Shown: positions 17,932-26,700 of the stretch, one piece after another
Numbering within the stretch: the first letter of the stretch is position 1
Layout of the letters: each line of letters opens with the position of its first letter
Source of the DNA: Paraburkholderia sp. CNPSo 3274
Lineage (GTDB): Bacteria; Pseudomonadota; Gammaproteobacteria; Burkholderiales; Burkholderiaceae
Reading direction: 5' to 3'
Length of the DNA: 64,000 nt
Assembly: GCF_024206475.1 (NCBI RefSeq)
Contig: NZ_JAMBPR010000008.1
Location: 1-64,000, forward strand
Translations under genes and position numbers: made by a program
The notes under the pieces: generated by a model
The model's input: the letters and a program-made list of their open reading frames with translations, nothing else
Databases searched by the model: none
What the model was told of the DNA's origin: nothing

Positions 17932-18567
17932 TCAGGCGAATGCGGCTTCCGCCAGTTCCCGCGCATAGTCGCGCACGTCTTCCGGCCAGGGCGCGCTAGC
18001 CGCTTCGAAGCGGCTACGCTCGCCCGCGTAAAGCGCGCGCAGCGCCTCCTCGTAATCCGGAAGATTGCCCGCCAGTGCAGTCATGAAGCGGTGCGCGGCT
18101 TCCTGGGCCGCGCGCACGCGTTCGCGTGCCTCACTCGCATGGCGCGCGGCGTCCACGAGTCGGCGCAGCACCACCGAGGCCCCGCCAGGCTGCGCGCCGA
18201 GCCAGTCCCAGTGGCGCGGCAACAGTGTCACCTCGCGCGCCACCACGCCAAGCTTCGGGCGGCCGCGGCCGCGCGGTGCGTCGTCCGGGGCTGCTTCGTC
18301 GACGACGTTCGGCGCGGCTGCACTTTCCGCACGGCTCGCCTGCGCGACGATGCGCGCCTCGATGTCCTGTTCCGTGCCGCGCAAATCGAATTCGACCGGG
18401 CGCGCGTCGCGGTCGTCGAAGACCAGCACCGGCGCGCCGTTTTCGTTCCCGTTTTCATTCACTTCGCGCTCGAGTGCCGCCTTGACCGCCAACGCCACCT
18501 GAAGCGGCGCGCCGCGCGCGATCAGGCGCGCGCCCGCAAATGCCGTACAGCCGTTCGCCACCACCAT
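17932..18567 (-). CDS. DUF2239 family protein
   Basis: A 211-aa soluble protein of the DUF2239 family. It opens with CTAFAGARLIARGAPLQVALAVK, has a conserved LVFDDRDARPVEFDLRG block near 45, and a GRPKLGVVAREVTLLPRHWDWLG block near 105 typical of the family. No function is established; the last motif resembles that of DNA-associated proteins seen with RrF-like regulators, but this is weak. The start at 18567 has GGAG eight bases upstream. Two direct repeats lie in its promoter region (18601-18647). Confidence 0.85.
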   Translation of the reverse strand: MVVANGCTAFAGARLIARGAPLQVALAVKAALEREVNENGNENGAPVLVFDDRDARPVEFDLRGTEQDIEARIVAQASRAESAAAPNVVDEAAPDDAPRGRGRPKLGVVAREVTLLPRHWDWLGAQPGGASVVLRRLVDAARHASEARERVRAAQEAAHRFMTALAGNLPDYEEALRALYAGERSRFEAASAPWPEDVRDYARELAEAAFA

Positions 18568-18600
18568 GGTGTTCTCCGTCTTGATATCCAATGATGAGCG

Positions 18601-18647
18601 AATATTATCCGGGTAAATTACATTACGCAATATCATCCGGGTAAAAT
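18601..18647. repeat. Direct repeats upstream of the DUF2239 gene
   Basis: AATATTATCCGGGTAAAT (18601-18618) and AATATCATCCGGGTAAAAT (18629-18647) share ATCCGGGTAAA and are spaced 28 bases start to start. They fill the gap between the diguanylate cyclase stop and the DUF2239 start, 34 bases above the latter. They look like a two-site operator for a regulator not present in the window. Confidence 0.6.
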
Positions 18648-18657
18648 TTGATTGCGG

Positions 18658-20172
18658 TCAGCCGGAGCGGCCTTCGACATCCGCACCGCGCGTGTCGTCG
18701 GTCGTAGCGGGCAGCCACGCCGCCACGCGGTTGCGGCCCGAGCGCTTGGCCGTGTAGAGCGCCGCGTCGGCGGCGTCGGTCAGCGCGCGCCAGTCGGCAA
18801 ACGCGCTTTGGGTCGTGCAGGCCACGCCCACGCTCACGGTGAGCACACCGTTCGGGCTGCCGGCGTGCGGCACCGCCAGCGCCTCGATCGCGGCGCGCAC
18901 CTTTTCGGCCAGCGCGAGCGCCTGGGCCTCGCCCGTTTCGGGCAGCAGCAGCACGAACTCCTCGCCGCCATAGCGCGCCGCACAGTCCGCCGCGCGGCGT
19001 GCGTGTGCGCCGAACGCGTGCGCGACGGCCGCGAGCGCGTCGTCGCCCGCGAGGTGGCCGTAGCGGTCGTTGTAGAGCTTGAAGCGGTCCACGTCGAGCA
19101 GCACGAGCGCGAGCGGGCTGCCCGAGCGGCGTGCGCGCGCCCATTCGTGGTCCGCGCGGGTTTCGAACGCGCGCCGGTTCGCGAGCGACGTGAGCGCGTC
19201 GGTGCCCGCCTGCACGCGCAACTCCGCCTCCACCGCGCCACGCTGGCGCAACTGGCGCGTGAACATCAACGCGAGCGCGATCAGCGAGATGTCGAGCATC
19301 GACGTGAGCGTGCCGATGATCCACGCGCGCACGCGCCATTCGCGGTAGATGTCGTCCGCCGCGACGGCGACACTGAACACGAGCGGATAACCCTCCACGC
19401 GCCGCAGCGCGAACCAGCGCCGCACGCTGTCTACCGGGCCGAGCGAAAAGAAACCGCTAGCCTGCGATCGCTGGAAACGCTGGAAGAGCACGGATTCCGC
19501 AACGCTTTTGCCGATCAGCGCCGGATCGTACGGGCGGCGCATGAGCAGCGTGCCGTCGGCGAGCGTGAGCGCCACCGCGCCGTTCGTGCCGATGTCCACG
19601 CCGCTGAAAAGCTGCCGGAAATAATCGAGCCGCATTGTGCCGACCACCACGCCCGCGAACGAGCCGTCGGGGTTCGAGAGACGGCGGCTCAATCCGATGG
19701 TCGCGTTGGCCGGCCCGTCGCGTGGAATGAACGGGTGGCTCACAAAGAGGCCCACGTGCGTCGAGTCGCGCTGCGCGATGAAATAGTCGCGGTCGGCCAC
19801 ATTGAGCGCGCGCGGCGGCACCGAGCGCGAATCGAACACCACGTCGCCCGCCGCGTTGGTGACGAAGATCGCGCCGAGATTCTTCGCCGTGGCCGAGCGG
19901 TCGAACAGCAGGTTCTGGCGGATGTCGGCGGGGAGCGAGGCGAGCCGCGGATCGTCGATGGCGTCGACGACGGCCTGCAGCGATAGGTCGTAGACGTCGA
20001 AATTGCGCGCCGTGTCGCGCTCGAAAAGCAGCGCCATATTGGAAGCGGAAGCACGGGCGCTCGCGAGCGCGTCGTGCCGCATCTGCGCCATGACCCATGC
20101 GGCGATCAGCGTCAGCGCTGCGGCCAGCGCGATGCCGATGGCAAGCACGGCGTTCGGTCGGCGGATCATCAT
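18658..20172 (-). CDS. Membrane diguanylate cyclase with periplasmic sensor
   Basis: A 504-aa c-di-GMP synthase. TM1 (about 8-30) and TM2 (about 280-305) flank a dCache-like periplasmic sensor domain (contains DRDYFIAQRDSTHVG and LSRRLSNPDGSFAGVVVGT). The cytoplasmic GGDEF domain has an intact active site GGEEF at about 400-404 and an RxxD inhibitory site (RAAD) five residues before it. It should be active and product-inhibited. The start at 20172 places TM1 at the N-terminus; the open frame extends 48 codons further without support. Ligand unknown. Confidence 0.92.
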   Translation of the reverse strand: MMIRRPNAVLAIGIALAAALTLIAAWVMAQMRHDALASARASASNMALLFERDTARNFDVYDLSLQAVVDAIDDPRLASLPADIRQNLLFDRSATAKNLGAIFVTNAAGDVVFDSRSVPPRALNVADRDYFIAQRDSTHVGLFVSHPFIPRDGPANATIGLSRRLSNPDGSFAGVVVGTMRLDYFRQLFSGVDIGTNGAVALTLADGTLLMRRPYDPALIGKSVAESVLFQRFQRSQASGFFSLGPVDSVRRWFALRRVEGYPLVFSVAVAADDIYREWRVRAWIIGTLTSMLDISLIALALMFTRQLRQRGAVEAELRVQAGTDALTSLANRRAFETRADHEWARARRSGSPLALVLLDVDRFKLYNDRYGHLAGDDALAAVAHAFGAHARRAADCAARYGGEEFVLLLPETGEAQALALAEKVRAAIEALAVPHAGSPNGVLTVSVGVACTTQSAFADWRALTDAADAALYTAKRSGRNRVAAWLPATTDDTRGADVEGRSG

Positions 20173-20502
20173 CTCGGGCCTTCGGGGGCTGGCCTTGCAG
20201 TGGCGCCGGTTGCCGGGCGCTTGCCTGCGCCCGACCGTGGACGATGCCCGACGCCGCGCGCGCCGGGATGCAGTCGAGTGTATAACGGCCGGCGGGCGCA
20301 TGTTGTGCGTATGCATTCATCCTCGCATGCCGCATCAGGCGTGGCTATGCGGGCAAGTCCGGTCGAGGGTGGCGTTTGGGGCGCGGCTCGATTTTTCGCC
20401 CTATTCTCCTGAATAAAGTGCGTTTCGAGAGGCGTGCGTTTTGTTAGTCTGGATTCCTCTGCTTTATGGCGAGTCTGCGTATGCGCTTGTCATGCGGCGT
20501 GG
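20173..20502. other. Intergenic region, nothing recognised
   Basis: This 330-base gap lies between the cyclase start and the bufC stop. It must hold the cyclase promoter and the 3' end of the buf operon. I see no gene, repeat or convincing terminator. Confidence 0.5.
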
Positions 20503-21282
20503 TCAGTTGTCGCGCACGCCAACGATGGCGCGCGCCTCGATCCACGCTCGCCACTGGCGGCCGAAGTCGAAAGCCGGGTCGATGTCGAACGCTTGCGCAA
20601 GCGCGTTGTCGAGCGTGGCGCCGTCGCGCAGCGCCACAATCGCCGCGTGCGCGGCGTGCGTGTGCACGAGCGCCGTGGGCCGCCATTGCGGCCGGACCAC
20701 GAGCGCCCACGACGGCACATCCACACGCGCAGGCCAGACGCCGCCCGGCTGGTGTGCCCGCCAGATCGCCACGGCATCGAAGCGTAAAGCGAGCGCGGCG
20801 CAGGCGGGGTGCACCGCGAGACGCGCTCGCGCAAGGCGCTCTGCGCCGAGCGCTTGCCATTGCTGCGCGTTGATAGGCGTGGCGTTCGCTGCGTAGCTGG
20901 CTACGTGCAGCGCCCATTCGAGTCGCGCGACATCGCCGAAATACGCATAACGTGCGTCGGTCTCGTAACGCTCGATGAATTCGGGCAGTTGCGCGCCGAA
21001 GCGGTTCAGATCGGCATCGCGCGAAGGATGCGCGCGCGCATAGGCTAGCGCGAGTGCGTCGAACCAGGTCTCGCCGGTCAGGGCCGCGAGCACCGGATAC
21101 GCGTTCGCGAGCGCAAGCCGCCGCGCCACGCGAGCGTTGCCGCGATACAGGCCCATGCGCTCGTGCAGCAGCGCGGCATCGGCGGGAAGCAGCTCGCGAG
21201 CGAGCGCCGCATCGCCCCTGGGATCGTCCAGTGCTGCGGTGAACGCCTGTTGCGTCGCTTCGAGCGTGTTGCGCACTGTCAT
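20503..21282 (-). CDS. bufC: Bufferin maturation partner, DUF2063 family
   Basis: A 259-aa protein of the DUF2063 (putative DNA-binding domain) family, the partner of DUF692 enzymes in bufferin biosynthesis and related to MbnC. The N-terminal block has [20 protein letters not shown], and [16 protein letters not shown] marks the middle. It is expected to bind the BufB enzyme and help present the precursor peptide. The start at 21282 overlaps the bufB stop by four bases (ATGA), implying translational coupling. Assignment follows from both family and operon order. Confidence 0.87.
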   Translation of the reverse strand: MTVRNTLEATQQAFTAALDDPRGDAALARELLPADAALLHERMGLYRGNARVARRLALANAYPVLAALTGETWFDALALAYARAHPSRDADLNRFGAQLPEFIERYETDARYAYFGDVARLEWALHVASYAANATPINAQQWQALGAERLARARLAVHPACAALALRFDAVAIWRAHQPGGVWPARVDVPSWALVVRPQWRPTALVHTHAAHAAIVALRDGATLDNALAQAFDIDPAFDFGRQWRAWIEARAIVGVRDN

Positions 21283-22127
21283 GAGCGCAGCTCGGTTGCG
21301 TTGCGCGCGTGCTTCGCGAAGCGTTCGCGCGCGAGACGCGCCTCGTCGAGCAGCACTTCGAGCGCCGGCACCGCCGTGTCCCACTCGATGAGCGTGGGCG
21401 TCGCGCCAAAGCGCTCGAGCGCGGCCTCGAACAGCGACCAGACCGCCGGCGCGACGCGCGAACCGTGATCGTCGATCACGGCAGCGGGCGTCGCGCGATG
21501 CCCCGCCAGATGAATCTCTCCGACGATCTGCGGCGGCAGCATGGCCATGGCCGCCAGTGCATCCTCACCGTGGTTGCATTGATTCACGTAAAGATTGTTC
21601 ACGTCGAGAAGCACGCCGCAGCCCGTGCGCTGCGCGAGCGCGGCGAGGAATTCGGCCTCGCCGTAGCTATCGTTGCGAAATCGTACGTAGGTCGAAACAT
21701 TTTCGATCAGCACGGTACGGCGCAGCGCGTCCTGCATCTGCGAGACGCGCGCGCTCAAGTGATCGAGCGAGGCTTGCGTGAGCGGCATCGGCAGCAGATC
21801 GTGCAGCGCGCCTTGCGCGCTCGCGCCCCAGCAGAGATGCTCGGAGACAACAGCAGGCTCGATGCGCGCCACCAGCCGCGCGAGCCTCGCGAGATGCGCC
21901 GTATCGAGCGGCGCAGCCGAGCCGAGCCCGAGCCCCACGCCGTGCAGGCTCACCGGCAAATCGCGGCGCACGGTTTCGAGCACGTGCAGGTCGTAACCGC
22001 CTTCGCCGAAGTAGTTCTCGCTGTGGACTTCGATCCAGTCGACCGCAGGCGGCCCCGCCATGAAGGCCTCGTAATGCGCGTGACGCAGGCCAATGCCCAC
22101 GCCACTCAGTGCATCTGGCGCGCTCAT
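21279..22127 (-). CDS. bufB: Bufferin-modifying iron enzyme, DUF692/MbnB-like
   Basis: A 282-aa TIM-barrel multinuclear iron oxygenase of the DUF692 family. Related enzymes (MbnB, BufB) convert peptide cysteines to oxazolone/thioamide or thiooxazole groups. Metal-ligand blocks are seen: [12 protein letters not shown] near 12, EVHSENYFG near 34, [11 protein letters not shown] near 60, SEHLCWG near 95, LIENVSTY near 140, [10 protein letters not shown] near 172, GEIHLAGH near 202 and DDHGSRV near 219. It sits between the precursor gene bufA and bufC. Cytosolic. Confidence 0.92.
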   Translation of the reverse strand: MSAPDALSGVGIGLRHAHYEAFMAGPPAVDWIEVHSENYFGEGGYDLHVLETVRRDLPVSLHGVGLGLGSAAPLDTAHLARLARLVARIEPAVVSEHLCWGASAQGALHDLLPMPLTQASLDHLSARVSQMQDALRRTVLIENVSTYVRFRNDSYGEAEFLAALAQRTGCGVLLDVNNLYVNQCNHGEDALAAMAMLPPQIVGEIHLAGHRATPAAVIDDHGSRVAPAVWSLFEAALERFGATPTLIEWDTAVPALEVLLDEARLARERFAKHARNATELRS

Positions 22128-22167
22128 CTTGCGCGTCCCGCGTTGCGCGCCGCCTCAGCCGCGAGGC

Positions 22168-22422
22168 TCATTTTTCCGGCATGCCGCCAAGCTTCTCGCA
22201 CGTGCCCTTCGGCATGGTCTTGAAGTCGCCCTTGTCGTGATCGACCTTGGCCTGGCCCGCGCAGTCGTGCACGCCGGTCTTGCTCGAACAGTCGTTCTGG
22301 CCGGCCTTGGCGACGCCGTAGCAATTCACGGTGTCGTCCGCCTGGGCCACGCCCGCGCCGGCCGTCGCAAGACCCGCGAGTGCGGCGGCGATCAGCGCCT
22401 GGCGGCCGAGAGAGTTCTTCAT
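22168..22422 (-). CDS. bufA: Bufferin precursor peptide, DUF2282 family
   Basis: An 84-aa precursor with an N-terminal signal peptide (residues 1-28, cleavage after GVAQA) and a core holding four cysteines at 34, 45, 54 and 75. The pattern [12 protein letters not shown] ... DCAGQ ... [10 protein letters not shown] is characteristic of DUF2282 peptides. In described bufferins, some cysteines are modified by BufB/BufC and the product chelates copper in the periplasm. AAGGAG precedes the ATG. No DoxX-type membrane gene, often found with this set, follows in the operon here. Confidence 0.9.
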   Translation of the reverse strand: MKNSLGRQALIAAALAGLATAGAGVAQADDTVNCYGVAKAGQNDCSSKTGVHDCAGQAKVDHDKGDFKTMPKGTCEKLGGMPEK

Positions 22423-22696
22423 GGCGTTTCTCCTTGAATTTCGAAATGGGTTTCGCAGTAAGCGATCGGGATACGCAGCCGTCGCAACGCGCGGCCTTCG
22501 ACGCCCTATTTTGCCTCACCGGGCCGCACCCGGCCCGTCCGAAGCGCCGCAGATCGACGGAATTATTGCAATATCAGTAATGATGTTTGCTGAATCGCGG
22601 TATTTTTCTTTGAAGAGCACTGCAATAAAGTGTCATCAACGGTTCGAACAACACGATTGTTACGGATCGACAACATAATTTTCGGAGGTTGTTACC

Positions 22697-23005
22697 ATGA
22701 AGAATCTGATTGCTGCTGCACTCGCCGCTACCGTGCTCGCCGCTCCGGCCCTGTCGTTCGCACAAGCCGAACAAGCGCCCGTGACGCGCGCTCAAGTTCG
22801 CGCCGAACTGGTTCAGCTCGAAAAGGCCGGCTACCGCCCGAACCTGTCGAGCCCGTACTATCCGGAAGACCTGCAGGCTGCCCAGGCGCGCGTCGCCCAG
22901 CAAAACGGCGCAGCAGAAGCCACGGCCTACGGCGCATCGACGAACGGCAGCGCCCAAGCCGGCACCCGCGCACCGAACATCAAGCCGACCTACTTCGGCC
23001 AGTAA
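22697..23005 (+). CDS. DUF4148 secreted protein
   Basis: A 102-aa protein with a signal peptide (residues 1-23, ending LSFAQA) followed by the DUF4148 block TRAQVRAELVQLEKAGYRP and SSPYYPEDLQAAQARV. DUF4148 proteins are small, abundant exported proteins of Burkholderiales with no assigned role. GGAGG lies nine bases before the start. The 3' side holds several strong hairpins. Confidence 0.92.
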   Translation: MKNLIAAALAATVLAAPALSFAQAEQAPVTRAQVRAELVQLEKAGYRPNLSSPYYPEDLQAAQARVAQQNGAAEATAYGASTNGSAQAGTRAPNIKPTYFGQ

Positions 23006-23049
23006 TCGCGGCTCACACGTAGTGCCGGCGCACTACGCGAGCAACGCCT

Positions 23050-23089
23050 GGCGGGCCCGCTCTCCCGATTGGGAGAGAGCGGGCCCGCC
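23050..23089 (+). terminator. Long hairpin after DUF4148 gene
   Basis: GGCGGGCCCGCTCTCCC-GATT-GGGAGAGAGCGGGCCCGCC is a 17-bp stem with a two-base bulge. The trailing GCATTTCTG is only weakly T-rich. It may act as terminator or 3' stabiliser. Confidence 0.65.
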
Positions 23090-23178
23090 GTGCATTTCTG
23101 CGCCGCGCGTGCAACGCGCGCGGCAGAAGTAAGCGGCACGCCCACGAAAACCTCCGCCGCCGGAAATCCGGTGGCTTT

Positions 23179-23205
23179 GCCCGGACTACGGTCCGGGCCT
23201 TTTTC
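23179..23205 (+). terminator. Second Rho-independent terminator
   Basis: GCCCGGAC-TACG-GTCCGGGC followed by CTTTTTCC is a perfect eight-base stem on a tetraloop. A further imperfect hairpin (about 23097-23129) lies between this and the first one. Confidence 0.75.
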
Positions 23206-23279
23206 CTCCCTCCCTCTCGCGACGCATGCGGCCCGCTTTTTAGCGCGGGCCGCGCGCGCAGGCGGCGCGCTCGCAGGGC

Positions 23280-23573
23280 CTAAAAGCCGTGGGTGACGAG
23301 CGAGAGCACGGAAAGATCGGGGTGCGTGCCGTCGATGATGCTGCGGCCCACATGCACCGCCTCTTCGGTGGCGTCCTGCTCGCTGCGCCAGGTTTCGTCG
23401 CCGTCCGCGTGATAAGTGACCGTGTGGCCCGGCTTCGCTGGATTCGCGCCGGGATGGCAAACGTAAGCCGTGTAGGTGTAGCGGTTCGCGCCTTCGTCGG
23501 TTGGCGTAGCGCTAACGTGAATCTCGAAGCCTTCGTAGTCGACCTGATGCATCGCAAGCGGCTGAGCGCTCAT
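23280..23573 (-). CDS. Small conserved hypothetical protein
   Basis: A 97-aa soluble protein (MSAQPLAMHQVDYEGFEIHV...). GGAGG seven bases before the ATG supports the start. The arrangement is beta strands with YTAYVCHPG and TVTYHADG, then a helix (EQDATEEAVHVGRSIIDG). The fold outline matches the two small proteins at 6162-6383 and 6555-6800. No function recognised. Confidence 0.72.
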   Translation of the reverse strand: MSAQPLAMHQVDYEGFEIHVSATPTDEGANRYTYTAYVCHPGANPAKPGHTVTYHADGDETWRSEQDATEEAVHVGRSIIDGTHPDLSVLSLVTHGF

Positions 23574-23733
23574 GGTGACCTCCGGGTGCCGCGGGTGAGC
23601 GGCTGCGGGCTATCCGGCCAATGGGTATGCGGCCAGGTGTTCGGTATTGATTCGGTATTGGGAAGTTTAGGCGATGGGTCCCGGGCGGGTGGCCTACTAT
23701 TGCAGGGCGATCCACCACCCTGGGAGCTTAGAC

Positions 23734-24180
23734 ATGGCATCGAACACCGTCCGCCTGCATCGTGTGCTGCGCGCGCCGCCCGAGCGCATTTATCGCGCCT
23801 TTCTCGACGCCAGCGCGGTCGTGAAATGGCTGCCGCCCAACGGCTTCACCTGCACCGTTCATGAACTCGACGCGAAGGTCGGCGGCCGTTACCGGATGTC
23901 GTTCAAGAATTTCACGGCCGGCCACGGTCATTCGTTCGGCGGCGAATATCTCGAACTCGTGCCGAACGAGCGTTTGCGATACACCGGTGTGTTCGAGGAT
24001 GAGCACCTGCCCGGCACCATGCAGACGACGGTGGAGCTGCGCGCGGTGTTTTTCGGCGCGGAAATGACTGTCGTGCAGGAAGGCATACCGGAGATCATTC
24101 CGGTCGAGGCGTGTTATCTGGGCTGGCAGGAGTCGCTGGCGTTGCTCGCGAAGCTCGTCGAAGCCGAAATCAACCAGTAA
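23734..24180 (+). CDS. SRPBCC/AHSA1-like domain protein
   Basis: A 148-aa START/SRPBCC-fold protein of the Aha1 C-terminal (AHSA1) group. It shows the family opening LHRVLRAPPERIYRAFLDA, KWLPPNGFTC, GGRYRMSF and the closing CYLGWQESLALLAKLVEAE helix. Such domains bind hydrophobic ligands; the ligand is unknown here. The start at 23734 has GGGAG nine bases upstream. It ends four bases before a shared terminator. Confidence 0.9.
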   Translation: MASNTVRLHRVLRAPPERIYRAFLDASAVVKWLPPNGFTCTVHELDAKVGGRYRMSFKNFTAGHGHSFGGEYLELVPNERLRYTGVFEDEHLPGTMQTTVELRAVFFGAEMTVVQEGIPEIIPVEACYLGWQESLALLAKLVEAEINQ

Positions 24181-24181
24181 A

Positions 24182-24212
24182 GAAAAAGGGGCGCTCGCGC
24201 CCCTTTCTTTTC
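24182..24212. terminator. Bidirectional terminator
   Basis: AAAGGGGCG-CTCG-CGCCCCTTT with A-rich left and T-rich right flanks serves both the SRPBCC gene and the convergent gamma-glutamyltransferase gene. Confidence 0.85.
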
Positions 24213-24225
24213 ACCGCGTGCTGCT

Positions 24226-25818
24226 TCAACACCCGAGTGCGCAGCCGTCCTTGCGATGATCGGACGCGCCGGTCAATACACCCCGCTCCCAGTCGATGCG
24301 GATAGCCTGCGAACCGCCAATCGGCCCAGCAGCAGGCACGAGCTTAAAGCCGCGATCCGCGAGCACCGCGCGCGTGGTGGCGGGCAATGTCGATTCCATT
24401 TCCACGGTTCCCGTGCCTGGCCGCGGAAAGACACGCGGCAGATCCATCGCCGCCTGCATGTCGAGGCCGTAATGCAGCACCTTCGAGAGGAAGTGCGCGT
24501 GGCCCATGGCCTGATAGTGGCCGCCCATCACGCCGAAGCTCATCTGCACGCGGCCGTCGCACGCGACCATCCCGGGAATGATGGTGTGCAGCGGACGCTT
24601 GTGCGGCGCAATCGCGTTGGGGTGTCCTGGCTCGACCGAGAAGCTCATGCCGCGGTTGTGCAGCATCACGCCGGATTCCTTGCCCATCAGCCCGCTGCCG
24701 AAAGGATAGAACAACGAATTGATGAAGCTCACGCAGTTGCGGTCGCGATCGACTACGGTGATGTAGACCGTATCGCGGTGCTCGACCTGGGTGAGCGCGG
24801 CGGCGGGGTCCAGGACGCTTTCGAGGTCGATGCGGCTGCGCAGGCTGTCCACATAGTCGTCGGAAAGGAGGCGATCGACATCGACGCTGCCATGCCGCGG
24901 GTCGCCCAGCACGGCGTCGCGTACTGCGTAGGCGAGCTTCGCCGCCTCGATCTCGCGATGTAGACGGTCGGGGTCGAGCGGGCTGCCTTCGGCGTCGTAT
25001 TTGTCGAGCAGGCGGAGCAACAGCAGCGCGATGACGCCCTGCCCTGCCGGCGGGCATTCGATCACGTCGTAGCCGCGGAATTTCGCGCGAATCGGTGTGA
25101 CGTATTCGCCGCGGAATTCGGCGAAATCTTCCAGTGTGTGCAAGCCGCCATGCGCCTGAAGTTGCGCGACGAGATCGGCCGCAACGGCACCGCGATAGAA
25201 CGCATCGCGGCCCGATTCGGCGATGGCGCGCAGCGTGTTCGCGAGGCGTGGCTGACGGTGAGTCGTGCCCGCGCGCGGCGCAGCGCCATCCACGAGCATG
25301 GTTGTGCGCGCTACGGCGTCGCGCGAAAGCGTTTCCACTTCCGCAGCCCAGTCGTGCGCGGTGCGCGGCGCGACCGCATAGCCTTCTTCAGCGAAGCGGA
25401 TTGCCGGAGCCAGTACGTCGCGCAGCGGCAAGTGGCCGTGATCGCGATGGAGCGTGGTCCATGCGTCCACCGCGCCCGGCACCGTGACGGCGTGCGGCGA
25501 GTGACGCGTGATGGTTTCCACGCCCATGGCGCGCAGACGCTCGGCGCTTGCGGCATCGGGGGCCCAGCCGGAGCCGTCGTAGGCGATCACGTCATCCGTG
25601 CCGCCGCGCGAATAGAGCGCGAAACAGTCGCCGCCTATGCCCGTCGAACCGGGTTCGACCACGCACTGCACCGCGCACGCGGCAATCGCGGCATCCATGG
25701 CGTTGCCGCCGGCGGCGAGAATCTGGACGGCGGCGAGCGTGGCGCTCGGGTGCGAAGTCGCCGCCATGCCGTTGCGAGCCATGACGAGCGAGCGGCCCGG
25801 CGTTTCGAAGTTACGCAT
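24226..25818 (-). CDS. Gamma-glutamyltransferase family protein
   Basis: A 530-aa Ntn-hydrolase of the gamma-glutamyltranspeptidase family (YwrD-like). The large-subunit start ARNGMAATSHPSATLAAVQI and GGNAMDAAIA are typical. The probable autocleavage nucleophile is the Thr in VEHRDTVYITVVDRD near residue 348, followed by NCVSFINS. No signal peptide, so it likely acts in the cytosol on gamma-glutamyl compounds. It is the last gene of an operon with a GntR regulator and an amino-acid ABC transporter, which suggests use of an imported gamma-glutamyl substrate. Confidence 0.9.
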   Translation of the reverse strand: MRNFETPGRSLVMARNGMAATSHPSATLAAVQILAAGGNAMDAAIAACAVQCVVEPGSTGIGGDCFALYSRGGTDDVIAYDGSGWAPDAASAERLRAMGVETITRHSPHAVTVPGAVDAWTTLHRDHGHLPLRDVLAPAIRFAEEGYAVAPRTAHDWAAEVETLSRDAVARTTMLVDGAAPRAGTTHRQPRLANTLRAIAESGRDAFYRGAVAADLVAQLQAHGGLHTLEDFAEFRGEYVTPIRAKFRGYDVIECPPAGQGVIALLLLRLLDKYDAEGSPLDPDRLHREIEAAKLAYAVRDAVLGDPRHGSVDVDRLLSDDYVDSLRSRIDLESVLDPAAALTQVEHRDTVYITVVDRDRNCVSFINSLFYPFGSGLMGKESGVMLHNRGMSFSVEPGHPNAIAPHKRPLHTIIPGMVACDGRVQMSFGVMGGHYQAMGHAHFLSKVLHYGLDMQAAMDLPRVFPRPGTGTVEMESTLPATTRAVLADRGFKLVPAAGPIGGSQAIRIDWERGVLTGASDHRKDGCALGC

Positions 25819-25886
25819 CGAAGCGTTCTCCTCTTTGGTGTCCTGACGATGTGTTATTTCAAGTGACGCAGCATTGCGGCTACTAC

Positions 25887-26699
25887 CTACGCAGATGCAG
25901 GCATGGCAGTTCGCAACGTACGCTTCAAGAACGTCTGCGTGCGCGGATGCGAAGGCGCGGTGAAGATGCGCTCGGGCGGTCCCTCTTCGATCAACTCGCC
26001 CTGGTCGAGCACGACCACGCGATCGGCCACCTCGCGAGCAAAGCCCATTTCGTGCGTGACGACGACCATCGTCATGCCGTCTTCCGCAAGCTCCTTCATC
26101 ACCTGCAGCACTTCGCCCACGGTTTCCGGATCAAGCGCGCTGGTGGGCTCGTCGAAGAGCAGAACTTTCGGCTGCATGGCAAGTGCGCGGGCGATGGCGA
26201 TGCGTTGCTGCTGGCCGCCGGAAAGCTGCGACGGATAGTGGTCGGCGCGATCGGCAAGTCCTACGCGGGCGATCAGCGCTTTTGCCTGCTCGATCGCCTC
26301 TTCGCGCGGCATCTTCAGCACATGAATAGGCGCCTCGATCACGTTCTCGAGCGCCGTCATGTGTGGAAACAGATTGAAGCGCTGGAACACCATGCCGATA
26401 TCGCGGCGCTGCCGGGCGAGCCGACGTGCGGAATCGCGCGCCAGCGTGCCGTTCGGGCGCTCGACAAAGCCGAGCAGATGGCCGTTCACGCGCACCCGCC
26501 CGCTGTCGTACGACTCGAGCAGATTGAGGCAGCGGATGAACGTGGTCTTGCCCGACCCCGACGAGCCGATCAGCACCACCACTTCCCCCTTCGCGACGCT
26601 CAACGAAATGCCGTTGAGCACCTTGGTCGAGCCGAACGACTTGTGAATGTCCGACGCCTCGATGACGATTTCGCGTGCTTCGTTCATGTCAACGCTCAT
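25887..26699 (-). CDS. Polar amino-acid ABC transporter, ATP-binding subunit
   Basis: A 270-aa ATPase of the GlnQ/HisP group. Walker [10 protein letters not shown] (about 45-53), Q-loop, signature [16 protein letters not shown] near 160 and Walker [13 protein letters not shown] near 183 are intact. The start at 26699 is one base after the permease stop; an alternative ATG is four codons in. It powers uptake with the permease and binding protein just upstream. Confidence 0.95.
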   Translation of the reverse strand: MSVDMNEAREIVIEASDIHKSFGSTKVLNGISLSVAKGEVVVLIGSSGSGKTTFIRCLNLLESYDSGRVRVNGHLLGFVERPNGTLARDSARRLARQRRDIGMVFQRFNLFPHMTALENVIEAPIHVLKMPREEAIEQAKALIARVGLADRADHYPSQLSGGQQQRIAIARALAMQPKVLLFDEPTSALDPETVGEVLQVMKELAEDGMTMVVVTHEMGFAREVADRVVVLDQGELIEEGPPERIFTAPSHPRTQTFLKRTLRTAMPASA

Positions 26700-26700
26700 G

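Noticed and set aside
23227-23252. GCGGCCCGC inverted repeat near the end of the 97-aa hypothetical gene
   Set aside because: No T-run on either side, so not called as terminator; may be a weak structure only.
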